Assembly: GCA_025345505.1 (NCBI GenBank)
Contig: JANVCC010000073.1
Span: 6,505,547-6,569,546 of the forward strand
Direction: 5' to 3'
Length of the DNA: 64,000 nucleotides
Source of the DNA: Todiramphus chloris collaris
Lineage: Eukaryota > Chordata > Aves > Coraciiformes > Alcedinidae
Part shown: one piece after another, positions 39,280 through 51,934 of the stretch
Layout of the letters: each line of letters begins with the position of its first letter
Numbering within the stretch: position 1 is the first letter of the stretch
The notes under the pieces: generated by a model
What the model was told of the DNA's origin: nothing
Database searches by the model: none
The model's input: the letters and a program-made list of their open reading frames with translations, nothing else
Program-made: the position numbers and the translations under genes

Positions 39280-41570
39280 CAAACACTACCTTCACAGTAA
39301 ACTCTGCAATAGCTTGATCTATGCTATTTATACAGCACCTATAGCTTTACGTGTAGCCTCCTAACTCAGTAAGGAATTAGCAGAAAGGCAGGGGACAGGA
39401 AATGTGTTAGGAAGTCGCAGCCAAGTAATACCCACTGACCTTTGGACTGCTGATTTTAAGCAGACAAAAGAAAATGGTAACTGTGTTTGAGTAAGCATTA
39501 ACAGGGCCAGGTAGCCTGCTGGCAGAAGAGAATTGTTCATTTGAAATTTCCTTTCATATATAAACATGTTCAAAATAAAAGGTTCAGTATAAAAAGGTTC
39601 AAATAAAAGGTTCAGTATTATTTTCAATAATAATAAAAAAAATTCAAATGAAAGGTTCAGTATTATTTTCACTGCTAGTGGTGCAAGCAGTGTTTACAAG
39701 GAAGTTGGTTAACTCAATACAAGTGTAATGTAGCTAAATTTACAGGGATTTTTAACACCAAGATGCAGAAAGAGCAACCTGTGCTTGCACTCCCACCTCC
39801 TGCCCCCCAGACAAAACTTCAGATGGTATTTTTGATATACCAATTAACTTAAGCATGACTTGTGTCTTCTCACAGACTCATTTTTAAAAGGTTAGATCCA
39901 GTTGAGAACGCTCTGGTAAAGCCAGAAAAAGAAAGTACAACGCTGATTTCAGTGGTGTTTCTGGTATTACAGACAGCTCTGAGCCCCCTGCAACAACAGC
40001 AGTCACAGGGCAAGTCAAGGAGAAAGAATGGGAATTAACAAGTCAAACACTAATACATCTCACTTAGCAGATGTGAGAAATACTCTAACACACCAGGAGG
40101 AAACAAGATAGAAGGGAAAAGCAAGTCCCAGAACTAAAGACTAGCTCCTTTTATGCAAAAAAAAAAACCAAAACAAAAACAAACAAAACAACAAAACACT
40201 AAAGCCCAAACTAATTCCCCACAGCACTAACAAGAACTTGGTACCTTTATAGCAGGGTCTAAGGCTTATAAAAACACCCATTAGTATTCGAAAGGGTAGG
40301 TCTGAGGTGTGACCAAACTTTTCTGAAACACTGCTGTAATAATCATCTTGTCTTCCTCCATGGCTAAATAGTTTGATTTACCCTGTCACCCTGTCACTTT
40401 CAAATATGAAATCTGTGTGTTCACATGACTGTACATGAGAAAATGTGGCACATCTTGGGCAACACATTCCATTTCCCATGTCTTCAGCTGCCTTCAGAAC
40501 AGAGATGAACACCTCTGCCACTACCTCCTGGGGTGGGAAAAACAAACACACAGAACAGCACCGAGACAAGGCCCTCACGTACAAAATTATGCTCTGCCAT
40601 TATAAACTAACAAGTGTTAGAATAAAGACTTGAAATATTAATAAATGCTTCCAGAGACAAGAGTTATGAGTGGTAGACCTTAAAGTTTCCGTAGTTTATT
40701 AAAGGATTCCAGGGCACAGGCCGTTTTCCATAGGCATAGCTTTGGGTATGCAGGGGCTGAACAAAGAGTGGATTATCCAGACAAACACACAGTGCTCTTT
40801 AACCCGTTCTGCAGATGGACATACACGTGGCAGTGTGCACAAGCTGAGAGCTCTTTGAAAGTTCCACCTGCAGAAGTTGCTCCTGGCTACACTGATAACC
40901 ACGTTTTGCTATCAAGCCTTGGTTAAACGGTGATTTTGTTTCTGCTCCTAAAATAAGAAGGCAAACAGGGAGTAGAGCATCAGGCACCAAATTGGTGCAC
41001 ACTCCGTTGGGAGCGTGCCCACCAGTACTAGAAACTTCACTATAAGGAGAGCTGTATCAAACAGTGTTGGCAGGTAGAAATTTCAACACAAATTCTTCAG
41101 ATATGAACTAGCATAAAAGAATTTCTAGTCCACATACCAGTCTAAATTCATAAATCCTATACAGATAAATGCATATTAAAAAAGAGAAAATCCTTAAGAA
41201 AAATACTGAAGTTAATGCTGTTAATAAATTAAGTTAAAAAATAAAATGTCAAAAAAATTTTTTCTCCACACTCAAGAAACAGGTAGACTTACCAAGATGT
41301 TAATCAGAAGAAAAAAAGAATCTGAAATGTTTCAGAGATTTTATAAACCGTATTAATTATATTCCACATACACTTTATATTACTCTTTTTGAAGAGCATA
41401 AAAATGTAAACATTTCTTGGCTTTTCCCTCCTTTTTGTTTAAATAGTCTACTCACAGTCCACGCAGGGTCTTTCCATCAGATATCTTCAGTCACTGAAGA
41501 CTTGGGTTTAAGACAAAACAAAAAACTGTAATAAAAAAAGGAATCTAGAAAACTATTGTAGCCTAACTGT
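39280..41570. other. Spacer between convergent C1GALT1C1 and MCTS1
   Basis: AT-rich, with no exon seen. It contains the local repeat at 39,570-39,671. A minus-strand AATAAA near 40,695-40,700 could serve as a distal poly(A) signal for a longer MCTS1 3' UTR. Confidence 0.5.
39570..39671. repeat. Three-copy local repeat with AAAGGTTCAGTAT core
   Basis: Units begin near 39,570, 39,599 and 39,643. Each reads TCAAA(A/T)(A/G)AAAGGTTCAGTAT, and the last two also share TATTTTCA. The units are separated by A-rich spacers. This is local tandem duplication in the C1GALT1C1-MCTS1 spacer. Confidence 0.8.
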
Positions 41571-41588
41571 ACTTTCGCATTCACTTGA

Positions 41589-41594
41589 TTTATT
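41589..41594 (-). terminator. MCTS1 poly(A) signal AATAAA
   Basis: TTTATT on + is AATAAA on the MCTS1 sense strand, about 120 bases after its stop codon. The decayed copy at 32,958 begins about 12 bases beyond the equivalent point, which supports cleavage here. Confidence 0.7.
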
Positions 41595-41712
41595 TAGCAT
41601 AGCCACAGAACAAAATAATTTGTACATTCAGTCACATTAAAAACAAGGAATTACAAAGCAGTCCACATTTAATCTAAGTGCATTCCTTTGGAGTAACACA
41701 GTTCCGTTTGTT

Positions 41713-44700
41713 TCACTTGTATGTCTTCATATGCCAAAGGCCATCATTTAAATAGTGGATATTTTCGATACCAATCCCTTTGTTGACCTTCTCACTGTAG
41801 GAAAAGGGTACAGAAATATCAGCTAGATTAAACTAGCACAAAATTTCACATAGAATACTTAAGCAGTATTGAAAGTAGAAAATACAGCATTTATTGTTAA
41901 GTGGAAGGAGAGAAGCTACCCTCTACCAAGTCAGGAGCTTCAACAGCAGGTGGACAACAATATTTGTTATCACACGTACCCACCTGCTGAATGGGAAGAG
42001 GACAGTATCCGCCTTCCACGCTTTGCCAACAACCTTTCACAATATTTTTAACTACTGCTACATGGGAGGCAGTTCTTCAGACAACGCTTCTGCTACTTCT
42101 TCATTTTAGCACTGTTCTATCAAAGTAGCAGTTGGAAGCAGCTCTCCCACTCCCAGCACAGGTGGTGGTGGCATTGACATGCCCAGAACGTGGAATTTGA
42201 CAAGTTCTGGTTCCCAGTGTGCCACTGACACAAGCAAATGCAGGTGAGCCATTTCCCCACTAGTAGCAGGACACCTACCCACTTAATAAAACATTCTAAG
42301 TGCTAAATTTATGTTCCAAGGACTTTGCAGCATGTTACTGACATACTATAATGGCACCTTTTAAAAGGAGATAGTTTTGTGTGCATTAGATTTGCATTAA
42401 TTGTTTTTACAGTACATTATGCCATGGGAAAAAAAACCAAACTAGTATTGGCACAACAAAAAGACAAATCTCATCATTCTAGGACTGAGAACAAGTTGTA
42501 TTCCCCTGGAGAATACAATGTACTGTATTTACACTAAGTGTCCATTACTTATACAACCTGTCCAAAAGTAATCAGGAAGACGAATACCGCTACATTAGTG
42601 GCACTAACACATCTGCCATGATCGCAGCCAGGGACTGAAATCCAGCTGATTCACAGTTTAAACACTAGCACACAAAAATGCCTTCTAACAGTCAGTATCC
42701 TTGTGTGTTCCTCTCCAGTTCCTGTTGCTTCTCACAGGAACAGGACGTTGAGCTGCAGAATTTGAAGCTAGGATTGGGCAAAACAGATCGTCTCGGTTTG
42801 CAGTGATCACAACAGATCACTGCAGTTGTAGGACTGGGACAGAAGGAGCTACTCTTTCCATCTGCTCTTGGAGTCTTTTGAAGGCACAGCAGAGTCCTGA
42901 GGAATGTGATTCCTCAACACCTACAGTGGGTCCAAATCCAGGCTGCTGCAGCCCCACTCTATCCCTGGCTCCTGTGACACATTCCCAGCTCTCTCTCTTG
43001 TGCTACCATCGCAGCTGAGGACAGCAGAGTGACCCAGTACATAAGAGGATCCTGCTGAGAATTAGCCCCACGAGAACAAGTGACTTGTGTGAGTGAGGAA
43101 ACTGATTGAGGAAAACAAGTGCTAGACAGGGCTGGAACCAACACAGCCCAAACCTGCTGGGTGCATCTCGTGTCCTGATGCAAGAGGGTACAGAACTTGA
43201 AATGACAGAGTGGTTTAGCTACTTATATTTTAGCACTGTCTGAATGCCAAGACCAACTAACACACAGTTCCATTTTTTGTCTCCTTCTCAAAGAGCTCTC
43301 AGTAGATGCTTGTGCCCTGAACAGACCTCTGCATCTGTCCCTGCAGACAAAAGTCACTTCAACATTTTCAACCCCCTCAAATCGAAGTCACATCTGTTGC
43401 CCAGCCCAGACAGCTCTATACAGCTATTTCTTTGTTCAGTAAGATCTTTGAAAAGGATGATCAGAGAAAAAAAAATAATACTGAAGTTCAGCAGCAGTAC
43501 TGATGTTGTGTGTCTTAAAATCTATATTCACATGAGAAGAATCATTTTGGTAAACAAGCAAGTAGGTAAGACATTCCCTACCCCCTCCTCTTCCCCTGAA
43601 CAATGACCAGCAAAATGCAATCTTCAACAATTCTGTACTTGAACAAAAGATGCTGAAACAGTGCAGGAATCTTGACAAAGGTGCTTATATTCCAAACTAA
43701 CATAGGAGTAATTATGTGGGACAGGTTAAACTTCAATTTTTAAAACACTTACATGTCCTCAGCTGACATCTTCATTACTCCCACACACAATGCATGTTGT
43801 TTGCCCTCTGCCATTATTGCCTACAAATTACTGCTAAGGAAAACAGATGATTTTTTTTTTTCTTTTTAACTATTTCAGAAAAGTAAAAGGAATATGAGGA
43901 AACAACTTCCCAAAAAATTTCAAAATCCCCTGTTGAACTTTTACCCTTTTAGTAATTCTGGAGCTCCAGCTCTTCAAGATAAGCAAAACAATACACTGCA
44001 CTAACAACTGAAGCACAGTGTGCAGAACAAAACATGTATTTATGAACTTCGAACAGCAATTACAGAAAAAGACCTCCCAACAACACACTCCATTTCTTGG
44101 CTTGTGCCTGACACAGAGCTGATAGTCACCCATTCTGGAACAAAACTGCATGTGTTTGTGGGGCCACTTTATCTTTCAAGGTACAGAGGAATTGAGACAA
44201 ATCTAAAGGTAGCTGCTGATCTTTTCCTATAGCATCTAACTAACAAAGGCAGCACAGCTTGGTATTATTAATGCTGTATTTGCTTAGAGTTTCTCTCAGC
44301 CCTCCCCAATTTACGTATGCTCATTTCATCAGATACACAGAGCAAATCCTGACTACAGCAAAAGTTGATCCTAAACATCTTCCCAAATTCCCTAGGGATT
44401 CTTCTACAACTGAAGGAGGGACAAGATTGATTAATGATGCAGGGTACAAGTCACACTGTACCTCATCTATATTTACAGTTCCACATAAAACCACAAAGGA
44501 GCTCCACTTCACAATTAGATTAATGGAACAGCATCCCACCCAACAGCACAGCAGGAATAGTTATTTGGTTTGGAACAGCACAGCAAGTACCAAAAAGAGA
44601 AAAAAACAATTTTATCCCTGCCAAATAACCAGTAATCTGAAAAGAGCTGCAGAAGTTGAGATGTTCTTTCATGAAATAACCTTAAAATCCAAAGCAATTC

Positions 44701-47700
44701 CGATTAAGGACAGCAGAGAACAAGTCCAGCAGTGTAACTCATCTCACAGCAAGCAATAATTCACAGTTTAAGAAGGATACAACAACAGTATCAACGGCAG
44801 CAGGGTACAGTTTTGCTCCAGGAGATGTCAGGCCAGGACACATTATATTAGCTCCACTTAGTACAAATTTAATGGCGCCTTTATCAACCTGCTGATGTGG
44901 TAGAATAAATGGGTCTAGGAGGGGAAAGATACAGCATTACAATTAATACGGTAAGATGACAACATGAATAATTCATTATCAAGTCAATTTAGATGGGACA
45001 ATTAGATATAGTGTGTGCTGCGAGAGTAGGAAGTTTGAGAAACAGTTCCTAGAGCTCCTGCTGGGCTGTACTGCCCCAAAAGGACAGGGGTACTGTTCTC
45101 CCAGACCGCAGCTTTTACCTGGAAACCAAAAGGTAACCCAGCACTAGCCTATGCCTCCTGCAGACTCATACACCTGGACACCAAGTAACACTTTTAGCAA
45201 GTTCCCCCCAGTAAAAACAATCTCCTAAGTGCCTGCGGACCAAGAGGACTTAAGACCAAGGGGTATTAAACCCCTCCAATGACAAGTGTAACATTAAACA
45301 GTTCATTTTTCATTTAAGACGTTAACAGGAAAAAAAAAAGCAAATATGTACAAAATTCATGCAGGCTGTCAGCTCCCCAAGCAATCCTCCAAGCAGTGCT
45401 TCAAACATTGACGTCTGGCCAAATAACATTTTTAGGGGCACCTCCACTCATCCAAACCAAGAGTAACACAACCAGGCAGGACGGTGAGAACAGCAAGAAA
45501 AGTAACGCGATAGAAGGACATTGAGGTGCTGGAAAGGGTACAGAGGTGGGCTACAAAGCTAGTGAAGGGTTTGGAGCCTGTCTCTTATGAGGAGAGGCTG
45601 AGGGATCTGGGGCTGTTTAGCTTTGAGAAAAGAAGGCTGAGGGGAGACCTTATTGCCCTCTACAGCTACCTGCAGGGAAGTTGTGGTGAGGTGGGATTTG
45701 GTCTGTTCTCCCTGGTGACAAGTGACAGAACAAGAGGAAATGGCCTGAAGTTGACCCAGGGGAGGTTCAGGCTGGATCTCAGGAAGCATTTCTTTCCAGA
45801 AAGGGTTGTCAGGCACTGGAATGGGCTGCCCAGGGAGGTGGTGGAGTCACCATCCCTGGAGGGGTTTAAGATCTGATTAGATGTTGTGCTTAGGGACAGG
45901 GTTTAGTGGGTTTGATAGGGCTGGGAATAAGGTTGGACTTGATGATCTTGAAGGTCTCTTCAAGCTGAAACTATTCTAGGATAGCAAACTGTAAAAAGGA
46001 AAAAGCACGCAGCATAAATTCTTACAGGAGACATTTATACATTACACCATTACACTCATCATTAAAGAATATTTTTCTAGTAAGAACCCACAGTATTTAG
46101 AAGAAAGCAAAATGTGTTTAAAGGAAGACTCCAAAGAACAAAGATAGGTACTACCAACAGTAAATTTAGATTTCTGTCCTGGGGAAACCACTCTCAAGAT
46201 TTTTTTGCAGAACTTTGCACAATTTAATTCTTAGAAGTTAATGTTCAGAGTGCTTAACATACAGCATTACACTAATTACAGGGGAAGCAATCCATACGGG
46301 CACCCAAAGTAGAAAAGCAATAAATTACATCTCAGAAGGTATAGTATATCTTTAGGAGCTATTTTGGAATATATATATATGCACATGTAAGTAGGAAATT
46401 CTTTCTAACTCAGTTCTGCAGAAGTCCTGAGGAATCACTTGCTCACCCCTCTCTCCCCACCACTGCCCTCCTCAGGAAACTTACATTTGTGAAGCAACCT
46501 TAGTGTCGGGTAAAAAATCCCTTCTCTTTGTCTGAAGAACAGCAACTCACCATTCACAGTGAGGATTTCTATATGTTCATGACTGCAAGAACATAAAAAA
46601 AAGTTATTGTTTCAATAGCTGCTTAACCCTCTTATGGTTTAAATGAAGTATGACACTTCAGAGTCTGGGCTATCTTGGCATCTTTGAATTAAAATGGTCA
46701 ATTTGCAAGAAAATTTAGAACTAAAAGCTGCTTTTTTATGTTTTATTCATCAACACAGGCATCCTGCACACTTCCTTCCCTCAAAAAAAAAGTTTACAGA
46801 TAAAGATCCAGCTGTTCACAAATTGCATTTCTTTGGGGTTTTTTTAAAAGCAATACAGAGAGTGGACAAGGAATCAGCAAAAATATACTACTCTCTCAGA
46901 AAAAAAAAAAAGGAAAATCATCCAGATAATATACGGAAGGCAAAAAATAGAAACAAAATGCTACTGGAAGCTATCCAAACAAGTTTGAGCTTCCATATCC
47001 ACACAGCTGACTGCTTCTCTTCAACAACAGGCTGATCCCTGGAGTGTCCCCAGATACGTTGCGTATTCACTACTAGGCAGAATTTTTCTCTTCCTCTAAC
47101 ATCCTGCTTGTGTAAGCTTTCATGAGCACAATGAGCACACACAAGCTTTCTAGTTTGACCATAACATGGATTATTAGCTCTTAAGAAATGATAAATGCTT
47201 TTCAAAAACACAAGGTTTTTCTACAATACAAGATAAACATATGAAGGAAGCAATCCTAGCACTTTGGAAGCAAAGTTTAAGAGAAAAGAAACTTACCATC
47301 TTACTATTTTGACTGGGTCTTTCTTTGGCATAATTTGGTTTAGCCATGGCTCAATAACAGGAAATTGGTCTATCAGCTGATTCTTAATACCTTTAATAAC
47401 TGAAGTCTTCAGCTGGATGCAGTTTGACACATTCTCCTTTTCATCAAATCTGTCAAGGGAGTGCAAGTATTTCAGAAAGGCACAATCTGGTGTGTCTCAG
47501 CAGTATTCTTCAGAAGCATTTATAAACTCACTATAAAACCCAAGCAGAACCACATTTGCCCAACACTGAAATTTAGGATTGCGTGACGCTTGAATTTGTC
47601 CCCCGGGCACACTGGGCTGGGGGAAAGCAGAGGGGTCCCCCCTAGTAAGCTGTCTTTGTCCTTAAGGGGGGCACGCTAGTAGACGGCATCACTGCCCATG

Positions 47701-48357
47701 GTAGGGGGGGGTGGAACTAGATGTTTAAGATCTCTTCCAACCCAAACCATTCTGATTCTAAACTTCATACACACCCACAAAATGCGTTTTCAGTCTCACG
47801 ATATACCTTGGATACACGGCGTTATTTCATTCACTTGGTAGAGTAATCTTTGCTAGAAACGCTAACACCTATAGCCCCGTTCAGATGTATTCATATGAGT
47901 CCTTCGCCTTTACCACAGACACATGAACTGCGCCTCGTACTACCCCAAAGTTTAGACGAGGTAATGACTCAGCTTACTTTTTTTTTTTAAATAAAAAAGC
48001 GCCCCAGCAGCTCGAGCCAGCGAGCCCGAAGGCAAAGCCGCCGGCTACGGGGCGGTGATGGCCCGCGGGCTGAGGGCTGCGCCCCGAGGAGGCCGAGGCG
48101 GCGGCAGGGGCCGGTGGGGAGCGGAGCCGGCCGCTCCTGGGCTGGCCCCTCCTGGGCTGCCCCGGCCCGCGGGCAGGGCCCGGCCGCGCCAGTCCCGCGA
48201 AGGCGGCGCTGAGCCCGGGCCGCCAGGGCCGAACCCCGGGGCAGAGGGGTCCCCGGGCCCGCCCCAACCCCCCCTTCCCCCAATCTTCCCGCCACCCTCC
48301 CCGGAACCCCGGCCTCGCGGCGGAGGGGAGGCCCAGCCCCACTCACTTCTTGAACAT
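41713..48357 (-). CDS. MCTS1: Malignant T-cell-amplified sequence 1 (MCT-1), six coding exons
   Basis: Cytosolic translation factor that pairs with DENR to recycle 40S subunits and support re-initiation. Sense-order exons: 48,357-48,347; 47,449-47,297; 46,582-46,485; 44,914-44,781; 43,820-43,753; 41,794-41,713. The lengths 11+153+98+134+68+82 make 546 bases, which is 181 codons plus stop, the same length as the human protein. It starts [16 protein letters not shown], continues [20 protein letters not shown] (pre-PUA domain, about 1-90), then the PUA domain from [19 protein letters not shown] to [18 protein letters not shown], and ends [14 protein letters not shown]. Exon 1 codes for only MFK plus two bases. 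All acceptors are AG. Donors are GTGAGT or GTAAGT except intron 4, which is U12-like. Residue 77 reads Ile (GIFYP), where I recall Pro in mammals. The promoter is a CpG island, and the gene is divergent from CUL4B. Confidence 0.97.
43821..44780 (-). other. MCTS1 intron 4, U12-type (GT-AG)
   Basis: The donor reads GTATCCTTC, eight of nine matches to the minor-spliceosome consensus GTATCCTTT and unlike the GTRAGT donors of the other four introns. Near the 3' end the sense strand reads TTCCTTAGC, close to the U12 branch consensus TTCCTTRAC, with its A 14 bases before the terminal TTTGTAG. The intron falls between complete codons (GTT|GCA). Confidence 0.8.
45515..45985 (+). mobile_element. CR1 LINE 3' end in MCTS1 intron 3
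   Basis: Sense-strand CR1 with a 116-codon open remnant of the reverse-transcriptase C-terminus: [74 protein letters not shown]. It is followed by the 3' UTR and the typical end 'ggttggacttgatgatcttgaag'. The uninterrupted frame suggests a younger copy than those left of 36 kb. It lies antisense to MCTS1. Confidence 0.95.
47600..47765 (+). mobile_element. Short CR1 3' end in MCTS1 intron 1
   Basis: It ends 'ggaactagatgtttaagatc', 'tcttccaacccaaaccattctgattcta', the CR1 3' terminus with its ATTCTA-type tail repeat. Only about 150 bases are recognisable, including G/C homopolymer runs. Confidence 0.7.
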
Positions 48358-48960
48358 CCTGGGGGCGGTGGGCGCCGGGCGGCCGAGTGCCTGGGGCCGG
48401 GCGTGGGGCCGGCGGGGCGGCGGCGCGGGCACCCACAGCCTCGGCGCTGCCTCACACGAGGTCCCCTCCCGGCCCTCCCCTCCGCGCCAGCCGGAAGCGC
48501 CGCGCGCTTTACGGCCTGCCGCGCCGCTCCATAACGACGGAACGCGCGTGGCGTCAGCGGGGCGGGCGGGACTCACAGCCCGCGGGGGCGGGGCGCCGGC
48601 TCGGCGCGTGCGCACGGGGCAGGCCGGGGGAGGAGCGGGACCCGGGCAGGGCCGGGCCACCCGCGGGACCCGCCCGCGCTGCTCCGGTACGAGCCGCTCC
48701 GCTCCGCCCCGGCAGTGGCTGCCGTGCCGCCTTTCGGGCCCGCCCGGGGCTCCCCTCCGGCCTGACGCGCTATGGCCGTTGTCTCGAGTCCCCGCAGCGT
48801 GACGCTACTGCGCGGTACGGAATCGCCAGCAGGGACTAACTCCGGCTGGGAAAGCGGAGCCTTTTCTCCCCAGCGCCCCGCCGAAAGACGCCTCGCCCGC
48901 CAGAGCCTCCGCGCAGCCTCGGCGCGGGGCGGGAAGGGCCCAGGAGGGGCTTTCTTGGGC
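47990..48960. promoter_or_regulatory. MCTS1 CpG-island promoter
   Basis: CpG-dense block over MCTS1 exon 1 and its upstream side. Motifs upstream of the start codon include ETS-type CCGGAAG (about 48,491-48,497), a CRE-half-like GGCGTCA (about 48,550), Sp1-type GGGGCGGGGC and an NRF1-like palindrome. There is no TATA box. The long frames on both strands here are GC artefacts. Confidence 0.8.
48603..48614. promoter_or_regulatory. NRF1-like site
   Basis: Minus-strand TGCGCACGCGCC matches the NRF1 consensus YGCGCAYGCGCR at all but the last base. NRF1 sites are common in CpG-island promoters of ribosome and mitochondrial genes. Occupancy is an inference. Confidence 0.5.
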
Positions 48961-48964
48961 TGCC

Positions 48965-51930
48965 GCAACAACTCGGTGCTTGTTACTTGCAGACACGGTG
49001 CTGTTTTCCCAGGTAATACAGCACTTTGCCGAAAATCAGAGCTCTGATAAGGATTGGGGGACAATCCCAGCAGACCAGGGAGCAGGACTGTAAACGTGCT
49101 CTAGCAGCTTGCAGCTGGGGTGTCCAAATCCACGTGTATTGTACCAATTGTCTGTCCTTGGGTGTTGGACAAGGGTTGGACACTGAACACATCAGTGTTC
49201 AGGTAACACAGGTCTGTGAAGGACTCTGAGGCACCTTACTTGAGATTCCTGCCCTGCCCTGGGAAAGGTCAAAGCCCAGTGGAAAACTACACCTGCAAAC
49301 ATCCCTCACATACAGGCAAAAGCACCAGGTTCAAGAACTTTTTTGTTCTGGAGCAAGGACTGAGCTCTGTGGTGCCTGCATCCCCCCTTGTGTGCCTCTG
49401 CTCAGGCACTGCGTCAGGGATCCCACGGGGTTTGCAGGGTAGCAAGAATAGATTTACTCCTTGCATTTCATCCCTATTTGTGGTTGTTCCCGTGTCCTGC
49501 CTATGCCGGCTCGTGCAACTACTGATATTTAAACACAAAATACGCTGTAACAGGCGAAAACACAGCACCTTCTACTGAGCAATGCAGAAGCTGCCCTCCC
49601 CCAGTTTCAGAACAGGACAGAAGATCCTGCTGACAGCACCCAGACAGAAAAAAATGAAAAAATAAAAAAAGAGACACTTCTTGTCAAACAGCAGATACTG
49701 GAGTCAGCCAAGGAATCAGCCAGAGGTGACCGTGCCACATCCTTCAGGGTGCAGAAGAAACCGGGCTTGGAGTGAAGATCTCAACTGCCAGACAGAGAGA
49801 TGGGTTCTGGTGAAGACAATTATGCTACATAGTGATGATGAGAATTAAATTAGGTTTTCTTTGGTGATGGCTGCAATAATTCTAAATATCAACAGAAAAA
49901 AATGTAGGTAGAGGGAATTTACCACACTGCTTTTTAACTCCTTGGAAAGCAGACAGGCATGGGTTTGCTCTTCTGTTCTTTAGGCAGGTAGCTGCTATAT
50001 AAGCATACGTATAGGTGACTGCCCTGCTTCTTTTTAGACTAACAGAAGTGCTGCCACTGGCATAAAGGGGAGAGGACAGAAAAGACCAGGTCATTATTTA
50101 TGCTAATGACCAAGTTCTTTTTTCTATACAAAACACATATCATCTTTGATACTATGGCAACTAATTAAAACTTAATATTTGAGAGTGATGTCAGTCATGC
50201 AAAGTCAAATCAAGCCTTTATACACGGTATCATTTATTCAAATAGCAAAATACAGAGTCCGAAACACACTAAAAACTTGTTAAAAGGATAGGAATGAACT
50301 ATGGCATTATATAAAATATTCAGGCATTTAACTCACGAACACCACCACCCCCTCCACTCGCTTTGTAGCGTCACTAAAAATACTAAGGTATAATAAAGAA
50401 CTCAGTCTTAACTGAAACAGGGCGGCATTGCTCGTGTCCAGATTAGAAAGTGAGAACAGGAGTTTTATCACGTCGACAAACTCTTCCAGACATTTTTGTG
50501 CTCCTCAGAATTACTTTTATTGAATAATACTTTGCCAAGTAAAGAATCCTTGGAGGGGTGCTCACATTTTTTAAATTTATCATACTCCCACCTCAAATAT
50601 TAGAAACTTAAAAGTGAACTTCCACCCTCGGTGACCCCCCCAAAAACAGAGCACATTTCACTGAAACCAGATGAAGCACTGGTTTCATGCTAAGCAGCCT
50701 AAACCAGCAACATGAGTTCTTAATTTTCAAAAGCTGTTTCTGTCAACAGCTCTTCTCTCCATTCTTCTGCTACCTTAAAGCACCTGAACCACTGTTCCCC
50801 TTCAGGGCTCTGGTTGCAGTGTCACAGAATGTTAAAAGCGTGGTACCTGGGTAAGACTGACAAACCAAGAGCCACATCCGGCGAATGGCTTTATAACCCC
50901 TCCAGCCTCGACAGGAACCACCCCTCTGGATTATGTGCTAAAGAGAAATGATTTAGAATCTCTCCTCCCACGTGTTTCAGTGGGAAATGGGCAAAATCCC
51001 TTGTACCTGGCTTCCTCCTGGAAGCACTTTACCTGGACTTCACCTGCTCTCCCACGTATCCCAGACCACGACTGGTCAGGAGCTGTGTATTCTGACTGAC
51101 AGGACACAGTCACTGACTCTTCCCTGCGCGTACACAATGACCCCCCTGCTTCTCCAGGGAAAGAGATGCATGTATCTCCTCTTTTATGAATCCAGTCATT
51201 TTCACAAACCAAGAATCTGATCTCTCACATCTCAACGCCTCTTACCTACTTTGGCCTAAGTGAACATGACAGTTCCTGGGAACAGAGGAAAACCTGACAC
51301 CATAATCATTTAAGTTTTATTTACTTAGCAAACCTGTCTCTTTCTGTTGCATCTGACTTGGAATGTAACTTATCACTGCTTGGGAATTACACAACCTGTT
51401 CTAAAGCAAAAAACAAGCTGAAGCTTTGTCTCCTTTTTATTGATCTGGAAAAAGGACTGTTCTGCACATCATTAGCGTGACGTTTCAGGCCTCAGGAGCT
51501 GTCCGGCAGTTTCTCAGGTAGAAATGCTCCAGAAAAACCTCAGTAAAATTGCATTCCTATCTCTACGAACCACAGTTTCTGCCAAGACAAGTTAGCAGGT
51601 CTTTTTCTATCCAACACAGAACTGCCAACAGCCTGCCCCAGAGGAGCTCTGCTGTCAGGAAGGCTGGTGTAAGCTCTTGGCTGAAGTCCTTGGAGAATCT
51701 CCTGGAACAAAACCTCCTAGGTTCTTTGGTTACTTTTTCTGCAGCTACTTCTCAACAGTGATTGAATCATAACAACAGTCTTGGAGAGTTCATATTTCCT
51801 TTGCTAACAGATAAACCAGCATCAAAAAGGAGCCACTATAAATCCACAATTTCTATTTTTGCTTCTAAACATTAAAAAAAAAACCCAGCCAAACAAACCC
51901 AAAAAAACCCCTAGGCTTTAGTCCAACACA
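48965..51930. other. Spacer between divergent MCTS1 and CUL4B promoters
   Basis: No exon or RNA gene supported. The sequence returns to AT-rich composition soon after the MCTS1 island. Confidence 0.5.
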
Positions 51931-51934
51931 AGAC

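Noticed and set aside
45526-45876. 116-codon + strand frame as a host gene
   Set aside because: It is the CR1 reverse-transcriptase C-terminus, not a host protein.
47974-49064. Several 100-160 codon frames around the MCTS1 promoter
   Set aside because: GC-composition artefacts on both strands. The real exon here is the 11-base MCTS1 coding exon 1.
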